Shown here one piece after another: positions 33,832-43,295 of a stretch of 64,000 bases of DNA. Location: NCBI GenBank assembly GCA_963698275.1, contig CAVOQE010000011.1, positions 127,383 to 191,382 on the forward strand, in the 5' to 3' direction. Numbering within the stretch: the first letter of the stretch is position 1; every line of letters begins with the position of its first letter. Source of the DNA: Anderseniella sp963698275 (GTDB taxonomy: Bacteria > Pseudomonadota > Alphaproteobacteria > Rhizobiales > Aestuariivirgaceae). Below the pieces are notes generated by a model, which saw nothing but the letters and a program-made list of their open reading frames with translations, was not told where the DNA came from and did no database searches. The position numbers and the translations under genes are program-made.

Positions 33832-34581
33832 ATGGCCGGACATTCACAATTTAAAAATATCATGCACCGCAAGGGCCGCCAGGATGCCGTGCGCGCAAAA
33901 ATGTTTTCAAAACTGTCCAAGGAAATTACCGTTGCCGCCAAAATGGGCGGGCCTGACTTGGACTCCAATGCCCGTCTCCGGCTTGCTGTCCAGAACGCCA
34001 AGTCGCAGTCCATGCCCAAGGACAACATCCAGCGTGCCATCAACAAGTCGCAGGGCGGCGATGCAGAAGACTATGAGTCCATCCGCTATGAAGGGTACGG
34101 ACCCGGTGGCGTGGCCGTGATCGTCGAAACACTGACCGACAATCGCAACCGGACGGCGGGGGCTGTGCGCTCCTACTTCACCAAGCACGGCGGCAATATG
34201 GGGGAAACCGGATCTGTATCGTTCATGTTCGACCGGGTCGGCGAGATTGTCTACAAGCCGGAAGCCGGTGACGATGACACCGTCATGATGGCAGCCATCG
34301 AAGCAGGCGCTGATGATGTCTCGTCAGATGCTGATGGTCACGTGGTGATCTGTACATTTGAAAACATCGGCGATGTGTCCTCCGCGCTGGAAAAGGATCT
34401 CGGCGAGGCAGACTCGGTCAATATCGTATGGAAACCGCAGACCAACACGGACCTTGATGAAGACAAGGCCGGCACGTTGATGAAGCTGATGGCGGCCTTT
34501 GACGACGATGAGGATGTGCAGAGCGTGTTTTCAAACTTCCAGGTGTCTGACGAGGTGATGGCCAAGCTGACGGCAGCCTGA
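33832..34581 (+). CDS. yebC: YebC/PmpR family transcriptional or translational regulator
   Basis: This 249-residue protein begins MAGHSQFKNIMHRKGRQD, the family signature, with NRNRTAGAVRSYFTKHGGNMG in domain II. YebC-type proteins were described as DNA-binding regulators and more recently as ribosome-associated factors easing translation of proline stretches. ATG 33832 is preferred over 33823 by homology. It is often beside ruvC in proteobacteria, but here ruvC is 12 kb away. Confidence 0.95.
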   Translation: MAGHSQFKNIMHRKGRQDAVRAKMFSKLSKEITVAAKMGGPDLDSNARLRLAVQNAKSQSMPKDNIQRAINKSQGGDAEDYESIRYEGYGPGGVAVIVETLTDNRNRTAGAVRSYFTKHGGNMGETGSVSFMFDRVGEIVYKPEAGDDDTVMMAAIEAGADDVSSDADGHVVICTFENIGDVSSALEKDLGEADSVNIVWKPQTNTDLDEDKAGTLMKLMAAFDDDEDVQSVFSNFQVSDEVMAKLTAA

Positions 34582-34587
34582 CAAAGT

Positions 34588-35382
34588 TCATGGCAACGAC
34601 AGCCACGCTGCGCGATCAGGCAGTTCGGGACGGAAATAGCAGATCATGCGGCCGTCCGGACCTGCCGACGCGGTCTCGCCCCACGGTGCCACGCCATGCA
34701 GGGACAGGCGGTGGGCCAGATAGGTTTCGCCGGGCCGGGCATGAATGGCGACGCGCCGGCATTCATCGAAGCATTGTTTGCGGGCCTGCTGGTAAATGTC
34801 AGTCAGATCAACCCTGGCCCAGTCGGCCGGTGGCATATTGTCCAACACGGACACGAAGGCGCGCCGCATGATCTCGTGTGACCCTTCCCAGATCACAAAC
34901 GGCGAAGCGTCGGGGCTGGCCTCCACCATGGGAATGCCCAGCACGAACGCGTGACCTTCTTCCGGAAACCGTCGTCTTGGCTGGCCGATGCCGCGCAAGC
35001 CGTCAACATGGGCGGCGTCGCGGTTTCTGCGGTAATTGTGCTGACCTTCGGTTTCACCCTCCATCGGCTGCGGGTATCCCGGATAACAGATGGAGACCTG
35101 TGCCTGGTCCCAGTTGAACCGGGGCAGGGCAAGCTCAGTGGCAATGAAGTCAATGGCCTTGCCTGCCAAACGCGGTCCGTGCGGCAGGCGGCCTGAGGCG
35201 TCGTTCGGCAGTGCATTGACACCGGCAAACCAGGTGCCCTGGTAACGTGTCCACTGTTCCTGTGCAGGGTCAGCCAGAGTGGCTCGGGCGGCAGGCAAGG
35301 CGAACTCCACCCAGCTCTTTACGGCCGGATCGGTTTCGAACGCGCACCAGCCCTTCGAGAAAAACTGCTCTGCCTTGTTCAT
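34588..35382 (-). CDS. phytanoyl-CoA dioxygenase-like protein
   Basis: This 264-residue protein has elements of a 2-oxoglutarate/Fe(II) dioxygenase jelly roll: HVDGL around residue 125 as a possible HxD pair, LAHRLSLHGVAPW near residue 224 for the distal His, and RMICYFRPE for the 2-oxoglutarate Arg. No close named family is recognised. The ATG abuts the amidase stop directly (35382/35383), so the two genes are one operon, and both may act on the same small molecule. Confidence 0.65.
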   Translation of the reverse strand: MNKAEQFFSKGWCAFETDPAVKSWVEFALPAARATLADPAQEQWTRYQGTWFAGVNALPNDASGRLPHGPRLAGKAIDFIATELALPRFNWDQAQVSICYPGYPQPMEGETEGQHNYRRNRDAAHVDGLRGIGQPRRRFPEEGHAFVLGIPMVEASPDASPFVIWEGSHEIMRRAFVSVLDNMPPADWARVDLTDIYQQARKQCFDECRRVAIHARPGETYLAHRLSLHGVAPWGETASAGPDGRMICYFRPELPDRAAWLSLP

Positions 35383-36786
35383 TCAGCCGGCTGCGGGATC
35401 AACAGGAAGCGCCGGGACGCCGCCTGCTTCAATGACTTCGCCTGCCGCCAGCAGGGTGTCTTCGCGATAGCGCCCGCCAATCAGCTGGACGCCTACGGGG
35501 ATATTGCCTTCGGTCATGGCGGTGGACACGGTGAGGCCCGGCAGGCCCATCAGCGGCAAACCGACCTGGGTCAGTTGCGCTTCCATGGCCCGGTCGAATG
35601 CGTCCGGCGACTGAATATCCAGCAGATCGGGAAACGGCAGTTCGCCTGACACCGGGCACAGCAGCACCGGATAGCGATCCAGGAACATCTGCCAGTCGCG
35701 CGTCAGGGTGGCGCGGCGCTGGAGGGCATCCAGAATACCGTTCATGTCCGGTTCCGGGCACAGGCGTACCATCTGTTCATAGACAAACATGGCGTCCGGA
35801 TCGGCTTCCTTCTTGACGGCATCGGCTGCACCACGGCGGAACTCGGCAAGCCATAATGTCGCCTGCAGCATCGCCGGTTCCCTGAACGGCGGGCACTCTA
35901 CCTCTTCCACCTGCCAGCCAGCGTCAGTCAGCCTGTTTGCTGCATCACGCAAGGCGGTTTCAACGGCCGGGTCAACCTTCATGCCTTCAGGTGCGATTGT
36001 GAGGGCGGCGCGTTTGGGTTGTTCGGGCAGGGTGGTCGGAGCCGGTACCCACCAGGGATCACGCAGGTCCTGGGCAGCCATGGCCTCAAATCCCAGCCGT
36101 ACATCGCCGATGGTACGGGCCAAAGGGCCCGAGACCGCCATCAACTGTCCGCCGATATGACGCTCAGCACCGGTAAAGTTCATCGCCGGAACGCGGCCCA
36201 GGGTCGGGCGCAGGCCATGCAGGCCACAGGCATAAGCCGGGTATCGCACCGATCCGCCGATGTCCGTCCCGTGACCGATGCAACCGATACCTGCCGCCGT
36301 TGCGGCTGCGGCCCCGCCTGATGAACCTCCCGGCGTGATGGCCGGGTTCAACGGGTTTTTGGTATGGCCGTGCAGCGAGTTTCGGCAAAACCAGCGAAGC
36401 GAAAATGCCGGCGTGTTGGTGCGCCCGATGATAATGGCGCCGGCAGCACGCAGATTGGCCACCACCGGGTTGTCCTGTGCCGCCACCAGGTCTTTCTGCA
36501 GGCGAAGGCCGTTTGTGGTGGCAAAGCCTTTTTGATCGACATTGACTTTTACGGTGACCGGAACGCCGACGAGAGATGGCAGACGGTCGCCCCGGGCGAC
36601 AGCTTCATCCGTGGCCGCCGCAGTTGCCAGTGCCTCTTCGGGCATGAACTGCACAACGGCGTTTATGGCAGGGTTGACCGCATCCAGCCTGGCAAGGGCA
36701 TCACGGGTGACCTCTACTGCCGAAACGGCGCCCAGCCGGATGAGCTGGGAAATTTCGGTGGCGGGCTTTTTCCAAAGATCAGACAT
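35383..36786 (-). CDS. amidase (amidase signature family)
   Basis: This 467-residue enzyme has the Ser-cisSer-Lys machinery: Lys in GVPVTVKVNVDQKG (about residue 78), GGSSGGAAAATAAG (about residue 153) and GTDIGGSVRYPA with the nucleophile Ser. It hydrolyses an amide to a carboxylate and ammonia. The substrate is unknown; GatA is excluded by the lack of gatB and gatC neighbours and by the divergent C-terminus. It is first in an operon with the dioxygenase-like gene. Confidence 0.9.
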   Translation of the reverse strand: MSDLWKKPATEISQLIRLGAVSAVEVTRDALARLDAVNPAINAVVQFMPEEALATAAATDEAVARGDRLPSLVGVPVTVKVNVDQKGFATTNGLRLQKDLVAAQDNPVVANLRAAGAIIIGRTNTPAFSLRWFCRNSLHGHTKNPLNPAITPGGSSGGAAAATAAGIGCIGHGTDIGGSVRYPAYACGLHGLRPTLGRVPAMNFTGAERHIGGQLMAVSGPLARTIGDVRLGFEAMAAQDLRDPWWVPAPTTLPEQPKRAALTIAPEGMKVDPAVETALRDAANRLTDAGWQVEEVECPPFREPAMLQATLWLAEFRRGAADAVKKEADPDAMFVYEQMVRLCPEPDMNGILDALQRRATLTRDWQMFLDRYPVLLCPVSGELPFPDLLDIQSPDAFDRAMEAQLTQVGLPLMGLPGLTVSTAMTEGNIPVGVQLIGGRYREDTLLAAGEVIEAGGVPALPVDPAAG

Positions 36787-36980
36787 GCGGATTCCGATTG
36801 TTGTGAGTATGCGTCAGCGAGTGTGTTTCCGGGACCTTGATCACGTCAAGAGGCCTTATCGGGAAGCAGACATGTTTCCGTCGCTAACGCGTCGTCAAGA
36901 AACTTGCTTGATTGCAATTATTTCCCGGGTAAGGTGCCTTTGGGACGGAAATAGTTATATGTGGCGAATTGGAGAGCGGG

Positions 36981-37337
36981 ATGACTGCGAAGGAAGTTAA
37001 AACAACACTGGAGAATGAGGCCGAACTGCTGGAGTACATGATTGAGGCAGTCAAAAAATTTGACAGCAGCGGGTTCACCAATCAGGCGCAGTTTATCAAG
37101 GACAGCTGGGTGAGGTTTCTGGGTGATCGGTGCCAGACGAACAGGTCGCTTGTAAAGACAGATGACCAGGAACTTGTAAAAGATTTAGCCGAGGAAATGA
37201 GTCAGGTTGAGGAGTATGTCAAAGCTACCAACCGGACCAAAGGCTATACCGAGACATGGGAGACGTTTCTCACATGCGAGCGGGACATACTCAAAAAACT
37301 GGTCGACAGGGCCCAGAACGGCAAATCTGCCCCCTAG
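36981..37337 (+). CDS. hypothetical helical protein
   Basis: I do not recognise this 118-residue protein. It is highly charged, mostly helical and coiled-coil-like (KTTLENEAELLEYMIEAVKKF, ELVKDLAEEMSQVEEYVKAT), with no signal peptide. ATG 36981 follows GGAGAGCGGG closely; a TTG at 36969 is possible. The stop TAG at 37335 is within the first bases of a dispersed repeat copy. Codon use looks less biased than neighbouring housekeeping genes. Confidence 0.65.
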   Translation: MTAKEVKTTLENEAELLEYMIEAVKKFDSSGFTNQAQFIKDSWVRFLGDRCQTNRSLVKTDDQELVKDLAEEMSQVEEYVKATNRTKGYTETWETFLTCERDILKKLVDRAQNGKSAP

Positions 37338-37438
37338 AGCGGCTTGGGTTCAACTGAACCCGTAAAGTTGCTCTAGCACTTTGGAAACAATCAGTTTTAT
37401 GGTTTTTTGTTTGTTTGAATCAGAAAATCCAACTGATC
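37335..37438. repeat. two-hairpin dispersed repeat, copy 4 (opposite orientation)
   Basis: Here module B comes first (TAGAGCGGCTTGGGTTCA ... GTTGCTCTAG), then the spacer CACTTTGGAAACAATCAG and module A ending CTGATCC. It overlaps the stop codon of the upstream hypothetical gene and sits 70 bp before the adenylate cyclase start. Confidence 0.78.
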
Positions 37439-37507
37439 CGGGACCAAGTGACGGTTTATCAAAACCTATGCGTGTTCAATTGAGCTGTTCGGGGAGACGA
37501 ACGAGTA

Positions 37508-39349
37508 ATGATCAAGGCAAAGTCTGTTCGCCGGCTGGCCGCAGTGCTGGTTGCGGACGTTGCTAATTATACCGGGTTGATGGGGGTAGACGAAGCCGGT
37601 ACGCATGAGTTGTTGATTTCGCAGCGCGAAGTTATTGTTGATCCCGAGGTTGCCGCTCATTCGGGCCGGATCGTGAAATCCACTGGCGATGGCGTGATGG
37701 TGGAATTTCCCAGTGTCATTGCCGCCGTCAATTGCGCGGTGGAACTGCAAGCCCAACTGATCAGACAAAATCAGGATTTACCGTCGGACAGAAAGCTTCG
37801 CTGGCGCATCGGCATCAACTATGGCGACATCATTGTTGAACCCAATGACATTTACGGCGATAGCGTGAACATCGCGGCCCGGCTGGAAGCACTGGCGGAA
37901 CCGGATGGTATCTGCATATCGGAGAAAGTGTTTCGCGAAGTCCGGGCCAAAATAGGCGTGACGTTCGAGTCAATCGGCAAGCAGCGCCTCAAGAACATTG
38001 TCGAGCCTATCACTGTTTACCGTTCGAGCTTCGAGATGGGCAAGGAAGCAGAACCGTTCAACCCGGCTGCTCCACCGTCGCGTGCACCGTTAAGTGACCG
38101 TCCGTCCGTGGCGATTCTTCCATTTGTGAATCTGTCGCCTGACAAGGAAAACCAATATCTGGTCGATGGGCTGACCGAAGAGTTGATTTTCGACCTTTCG
38201 ATGTCGCCGGAATTTTTTGTAATAGATCGCGGATCGAGCTTCACTTTCAGCGGCCATCATCATGATCTGCGTGATGTGGCAGGCAAGTTGGGTGTGCGTT
38301 ACCTGGTGATGGGCAGCCTGCAGCAGGGTGAAGACCGCATCCGGGTCACGTCGGAACTCATCGAGGCCGACACCGGAATCCAGCTTTGGACCAGCCGGTA
38401 CAACCGCAAGAATCCCGATCTGCTTGAAGTTGTCGATGAAATTGCACGATCAATTGCTGCATCCTTGATGACCAGTTCCGGTCAGATCGCCAAGGCGGAA
38501 TTGAAACGGCAGGTGGTCAAGGCGCCCAAGGAATTTACGGTTTATGACCACTATCTCAGGGCAAGAGACTGTTTCCACAAATCACTCCTGCCGCCGTGGG
38601 ACAAGGGCAGGGACTGGAGCCGGCTGGCAAAAGAGAAGTTCGAAAAAACAATTGCCATGAGTGACCCGCCATACTGGCCGGCTGTTGCCGGGCTTGCCTG
38701 GCAGCACTCCATCGAATTTGACTGGGACTATTCAGATGATTACGAGGCGTCCGGGCGTCAGGCATTTGAACATGCGCTCAGAGCGGTCAAAAACGAACCG
38801 GATCTGCACCTGGGGCAATGGATTCTCGGTTGGGCATATCTGTTCATCAAGCAGGATTATGCTCGTGCCGAGCACCATTATAATCTGGCTCGTGAGCTGA
38901 ACTTGGGCGATTGCAGACTGCTTGCTGAAATGGCGCAGCTGTTCATTCTGACCGGGCGCTATGAACAGGCAATCATGAACCTCAACCAGGCGATCAGGCT
39001 GCACCCTTATCACGAGCAGTGGTATGATGAATTTCTGGGGTGGGCTTATGAAGAAAATGGTCAACCCGATCGCGCCGTGGAAGTTCTGGGCCGGTTCACT
39101 GAACTGGAAGGGACATGGAGTTATCTGGTTCTGGCCCGGTCATACCTGCAACTGGGTAAACCCGACAAGGTCAAAGAGTACTTCAAGCACGTTGATCGAC
39201 TGCACAGACAACGCACCGGACAAGCATTCACTTTGGAAGCATGGACCGACTGGGTACGTGCAAAGGAGCCGTACCAGGACCCGGATCGCGCCAGGCGTGT
39301 GATTGATTTGACGAAGGCCGTTATAGATTGCGCCAACGGAAAAACCTGA
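37508..39349 (+). CDS. class III adenylate cyclase with TolB-like domain and TPRs
   Basis: This 613-residue cytosolic protein has a class III nucleotide cyclase domain first (RRLAAVLVADVANYTGLM with metal Asp17, KSTGDGVMVEF with Asp61, DIYGDSVNIAARLEALA with the transition-state Asn and Arg). A TolB/FlgO-like segment follows (PSVAILPFVNLSPDKENQY at about 200), then TPR repeats from about 430 to 580. It would make cAMP, with the C-terminal part sensing an unknown partner. Many such multidomain cyclases exist in rhizobia. The nearest possible cyclic-nucleotide reader is the membrane protein at 45357. Confidence 0.88.
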   Translation: MIKAKSVRRLAAVLVADVANYTGLMGVDEAGTHELLISQREVIVDPEVAAHSGRIVKSTGDGVMVEFPSVIAAVNCAVELQAQLIRQNQDLPSDRKLRWRIGINYGDIIVEPNDIYGDSVNIAARLEALAEPDGICISEKVFREVRAKIGVTFESIGKQRLKNIVEPITVYRSSFEMGKEAEPFNPAAPPSRAPLSDRPSVAILPFVNLSPDKENQYLVDGLTEELIFDLSMSPEFFVIDRGSSFTFSGHHHDLRDVAGKLGVRYLVMGSLQQGEDRIRVTSELIEADTGIQLWTSRYNRKNPDLLEVVDEIARSIAASLMTSSGQIAKAELKRQVVKAPKEFTVYDHYLRARDCFHKSLLPPWDKGRDWSRLAKEKFEKTIAMSDPPYWPAVAGLAWQHSIEFDWDYSDDYEASGRQAFEHALRAVKNEPDLHLGQWILGWAYLFIKQDYARAEHHYNLARELNLGDCRLLAEMAQLFILTGRYEQAIMNLNQAIRLHPYHEQWYDEFLGWAYEENGQPDRAVEVLGRFTELEGTWSYLVLARSYLQLGKPDKVKEYFKHVDRLHRQRTGQAFTLEAWTDWVRAKEPYQDPDRARRVIDLTKAVIDCANGKT

Positions 39350-39447
39350 GGCCCGCCGGAAAGGTGGGAGATATCCATGACGGGAACCTGCCTGGTCGTC
39401 ATACAGATGCTCGTTTCGGCGGGCCGGTTTAGGCGGTCAAGCTTTCG

Positions 39448-41241
39448 TCAGCTCAGATGATGCACCTCCTGCATGCCGTATACGGGTGTGTCGAGCCCCT
39501 CATGACGGGCCTTGAGCTGCAGTGAGAGGAACTGCGAATAGTGGCGCGACTGGTGCAGGTTGCCACCGTGGAACCACAAGGCTTCCTGCTGCGTCGGTTT
39601 CCACATATTGCGCAATTCGCCTTCCCACGGGCCCGGATCCTTGGGCGTGTCCGACCCCAGCCCCCAGCACTTGCCGACCTTGTCGGCCACTTGCTTGGAG
39701 ATCAGTCTCTCGGCCCAGCCGTTCATCGAGCCGTAGCCGGTTGCATAGACCACCAGGTCGGCAGGCAGCTCCTGTCCGCTGTCGAGCACCACGGATGTTT
39801 CGGTGAGATGGTCAGCCTGGCCCTTGGCGAGCTTGATCTTGCCGTCCGCCACGAGTTCTGATGCGCCGACATCGATATAGTAGCCGGAGCCGCGGCGCAG
39901 GTATTTCATGAACAGGCCGGTGTCGTCTGCCCCGAAATCAAGGTCGAAGCCTGCTTTCTCAAGCCGGTCGTAAAACGCCTTGTCGCGTTTCTTGGTTTCA
40001 TCGACCTGCGGCGCCATGACGGCAGGCAGCACCTTGTAGGGCAGGGACGCAAAGATCAGATCGGCCACATCGTGGGTGATGCCGTTCTTGACCGCTTCTT
40101 CCGAATACAGTGCACCCAGGGCCACGTCCATCAGGGTTTCAGACTTGACGATGTGGGTGGATGAGCGCTGTACCATGGTAACGTCGGCGCCTGCTTCCCA
40201 CAGGGCGGCGCAAATATCGTGCGCCGAATTGTTGGAGCCGACTACAACGACCTTCTTGTCCTTGTAGGCGTCGGGTCCGGGATGCTGGCTGGAGTGCTGC
40301 TGCTCGCCCTTGAAGATGTCCTGGCCAGGTAGCTTCGGCACGTTCGGCACAGCCGACATGCCGGTCGCCAGCACGAGCTGTTTCGGCTTCAGTGTGACTT
40401 TGCTGCCGTCGCGTTCGACAACAACGGTCCATTCACCGGCTGCTTCGTCATATGACGCTGACTTTGCAACCGTGCTTGACCAGTAGTTCAGCTCCATCAG
40501 TTTTGTGTAGCTTTCCAGCCAGTCGCCGATCTTGTCCTTGGGCGAGAACACCGGCCAGTGATCGGGAAACGGCAGATACGGCAGGTGATCATACCAGACC
40601 GGGTCATGCAGGCACAAAGACTTGTAGCGTTTGCGCCAGCTGTCACCGGCGCGTTCATTTTTCTCGATGATGATGGTGGGCACACCAAGCCGCCGTAATC
40701 TGGCGCCAAGCGCGATGCCGCCTTGTCCACCGCCGATGATCAGGCAATAGGGTTGTGTCTTGTAGCCAAGCTCTGTGGCTTCTTTCTCGCGCTGTTCGGC
40801 ATAGGTGAGACGTCCCTTGCCGGCACCGTGTTCGACACCCTTGGGCCGGTTGGCACCTTTGGCTTCCTCAAACCCCTTAAGCTCCTGCAGCGACGTCAGC
40901 ATGGTCCATGCCTTGCCGTCGATCAGCCGCACCAGGCCCTTGCCGCGCCCGGTTGCGGTCTCAAAGGTGAACCAGGCGTCGATGACGCCGTCTGCCTCGT
41001 TGGCTTCGCCTTCAATCTGGAAGTTTTGCGGTTTTGCGCTGCCGAGAGTTGCCTTCAACATTGCAGCAATGTCGTCACGGCCTTCGCTGGTCTTGATGTT
41101 CCATGTCAGCGAGACCAGGTCGCGCCAGTAACTGTCCTCGCCGAACAGCTCGGTTGCGGCGTCTGTATCTTGTGCTTTCAGGGCGGTTTCAAGTTGCTCA
41201 AGCCAGGCCTTGACGACCTTTGTCTGCTGCGTTTCAGGCAT
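39448..41241 (-). CDS. flavin-containing monooxygenase-like oxidoreductase
   Basis: This 597-residue protein starts with an NTF2/SnoaL-like domain (residues 1-125), then a class B flavin monooxygenase core: FAD motif CLIIGGGQGGIALGARLRRLG near 167, the DPVWYDHLPYLPFPDHWPVF segment, and NADPH motif VVVVGSNNSAHDICAALWEAG near 330. Such enzymes oxygenate N- or S-containing compounds, or perform Baeyer-Villiger reactions. It is the last gene of a minus-strand run with the TIM barrel (92-bp gap) and desaturase. Confidence 0.88.
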   Translation of the reverse strand: MPETQQTKVVKAWLEQLETALKAQDTDAATELFGEDSYWRDLVSLTWNIKTSEGRDDIAAMLKATLGSAKPQNFQIEGEANEADGVIDAWFTFETATGRGKGLVRLIDGKAWTMLTSLQELKGFEEAKGANRPKGVEHGAGKGRLTYAEQREKEATELGYKTQPYCLIIGGGQGGIALGARLRRLGVPTIIIEKNERAGDSWRKRYKSLCLHDPVWYDHLPYLPFPDHWPVFSPKDKIGDWLESYTKLMELNYWSSTVAKSASYDEAAGEWTVVVERDGSKVTLKPKQLVLATGMSAVPNVPKLPGQDIFKGEQQHSSQHPGPDAYKDKKVVVVGSNNSAHDICAALWEAGADVTMVQRSSTHIVKSETLMDVALGALYSEEAVKNGITHDVADLIFASLPYKVLPAVMAPQVDETKKRDKAFYDRLEKAGFDLDFGADDTGLFMKYLRRGSGYYIDVGASELVADGKIKLAKGQADHLTETSVVLDSGQELPADLVVYATGYGSMNGWAERLISKQVADKVGKCWGLGSDTPKDPGPWEGELRNMWKPTQQEALWFHGGNLHQSRHYSQFLSLQLKARHEGLDTPVYGMQEVHHLS

Positions 41242-41333
41242 GCATGTTTCCTCCAGGTTTTGCTCCCCAGCCTAACCCCGGAGGAAAGCTAGCACTGTGA
41301 ATGAGGAAACGGCAATTGCGGAAAGCCTGGAAG

Positions 41334-42197
41334 TCAGCCTGTTTCCGCCTGACAGGATTCCGCCCAGATGCGTTTTGCCGTGTCGCGCATCTGTTTTGCT
41401 TCGTCCCAGCGGTTGGACATCTCCTTGCCGTCCGGCCCGGTCATGGCGTATTCGGGCGGGCCCAGTTCGCACAGGAAAATCGGCGAGCCTTGCGGATTGC
41501 GTTTCAGCCAACCGTCAAAACCGCGGCGCCAGAAGTCTTCAAACACCTCGACCCATTTCCGGTGCTGCGGGAAATTGATCTGCAGCTGGATCTGCTGGCG
41601 CGATGCCACGCGGCCCTGGAAACTGTCGGAGCGTTCAATGCAGCGCTGGATGAGGGCCTGGTTGTCATCTGAAATGGGATACCAGAACTCTCGGTCCACG
41701 ACGTAGTGGGACAGGTCACAGCACAGCCGCATTTCCGGCACGGCGTCGAGCAGTTGCAGTGTGTAGAACAGGTCATTGGTGATGCAGTTGCGGTGGGTTT
41801 CGAACTGCACCGGAATGCCGATCTCGTCCGCCATCTCCATCCACTTGCGGATGACCGGAATACCGCCTTCGACCGACAGTGGAAACACCTGGCCGATGAC
41901 GTCGACAAACGGCGAGCCGAAATCCTTGGACATTTTCAGCGTGTCGCGCAGGGATTCAACCGTCTTGGGAAACGCCACGATCAGCGGCGTCAGGTTGTTG
42001 CGCTCAAGGTGAGGGCGCACGTCATGAGCGGTCTGGACGTCGGCTGCGCCAAGATCAATGGCCATGCCGGAAAAGCCTTCCGCCGCGACCATGTCGCAGA
42101 CCTCTGCCAGCAGCAGTTTCACGCCATCGGGCGAATGCGGCTGCATGGCCCACAGGGATTGGTAGACCTGCAGGTCCGGTCTTTCAGGCTTAGTCAT
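41334..42197 (-). CDS. sugar phosphate isomerase/epimerase-like TIM barrel
   Basis: This 287-residue protein belongs to the AP-endonuclease-2-like xylose isomerase fold: FSGMAIDLGAAD, VDVIGQVFPL, VQFETHRNCITND with Glu/His likely binding metal, and LCCDLSHYVVDREFW with Asp/His. Members isomerise or dehydrate sugars and polyols or open rings; the substrate is unknown. ATG 42197 overlaps the desaturase stop by eight bases, so coupling is likely; the ATG at 42212 is possible. Confidence 0.8.
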   Translation of the reverse strand: MTKPERPDLQVYQSLWAMQPHSPDGVKLLLAEVCDMVAAEGFSGMAIDLGAADVQTAHDVRPHLERNNLTPLIVAFPKTVESLRDTLKMSKDFGSPFVDVIGQVFPLSVEGGIPVIRKWMEMADEIGIPVQFETHRNCITNDLFYTLQLLDAVPEMRLCCDLSHYVVDREFWYPISDDNQALIQRCIERSDSFQGRVASRQQIQLQINFPQHRKWVEVFEDFWRRGFDGWLKRNPQGSPIFLCELGPPEYAMTGPDGKEMSNRWDEAKQMRDTAKRIWAESCQAETG

Positions 42198-43175
42198 AGA
42201 CAACCCGATCAAGAGTGCCGTTGCGGCGCGTAATCCAGACCTCGTTCATGGGGTAGTCGGCTTCCGACTTGCCGCCGGACAGCTTGCGGATCAGTTCAAG
42301 CTGGAACTCGATATAGCCCATGCGGTTCACTTCATGACCGAGCTTGCTTTCGATCTCGTCGTTCAGTTCCTTCAGTTTCCAGAACGGCACCGAGGGAAAT
42401 GTGTGGTGGGCGGTGTGGTACTGCATCTGCCAGCACATCCACTTCATCAGCGGGTTGGTATCGGTCGAGCGGGTGTTGATGAGGGTGTTGTCTTCATGGC
42501 TGAGGCCCAGGTGCTCGATGGTGTTCTGTAGCTGATGCACGAACTTCATTGTCATCATCGGGGCCAGCCACAATATCACTGCTGCCCATGACTGCAGGTA
42601 GATGGAAACCGCCGCAACAAGCACATAGGCCAGCAGCGAAATGCGGGCTTCCTTTATGACCAGATCATGCTGAGTCTTGAAGACGTAGGGTTCGGTGACG
42701 ATGCCCAGCGAAAACCGGAAGATGCGGCGGATACGTGAATACCAGTAGGTCGGGCCGAAGAACCACAACAGGTAGGACGACAGCGTGTAGGGCTCGCGAA
42801 CCAGCTCGCCGTCCTTCTCCCAGTTCTGGGTGTACTGGTGATGGGCGAAATGCTGGATCTTGTCGAAGTCACGCGGGTATATCATCACGAACCCGATCAA
42901 CCGGCCCAGCCATTCGTTCAGCCATTTGGTCTTGAACACGGTGCCGTGGCTCAGTTCATGTTGCCCGGCATAGAGAAAGTTGATGAGGATGCCGTGGACC
43001 ATGAATACCGGCACGGCCATCCAGGTGCCCCAGGTCTGCCAGAGCAGTAGCCGGTGATGGCTATTGCGCCGAAATGCGATCCGGCCTGCACCAGGCCGCG
43101 CGCATCGGAGCGTTCGTACAGCGCGCGCAGGTGATCGCGTTCCAGCAGTTTGCGGCGGGAAAATTCAGCGTCCAT
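42190..43175 (-). pseudogene. fatty acid desaturase family protein, interrupted by frameshift
   Basis: Two frames make one membrane di-iron desaturase of about 328 residues. The N-terminus MDAEFSRRKLLERDHLRALY runs from 43175 in one frame up to ...AIAITGY. One missing base at 43046/43047 throws the frame, and LWQTWGTWMAVPVFM continues in the frame of the ORF that opens at 43020. The catalytic His boxes are all in the second part: HELSH, HFAHHQ and HTAHHTFP. Without the repair the protein would lack about 50 residues of the N-terminus. Substrates of this family include acyl lipids, carotenoids and small molecules. The break may be a sequencing error. It is divergent from a LysR gene. Confidence 0.78.
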
Positions 43176-43295
43176 GAAATTTGTCTCTCATCGGTCCTTG
43201 TGGCTGCCGACCATGATGAGGTGACAAATTTTGACATACAAGTGAATTTTTTCGCACTATTGTTGACGTTTATTTGTCAGTGATCGGGCGTTGTC

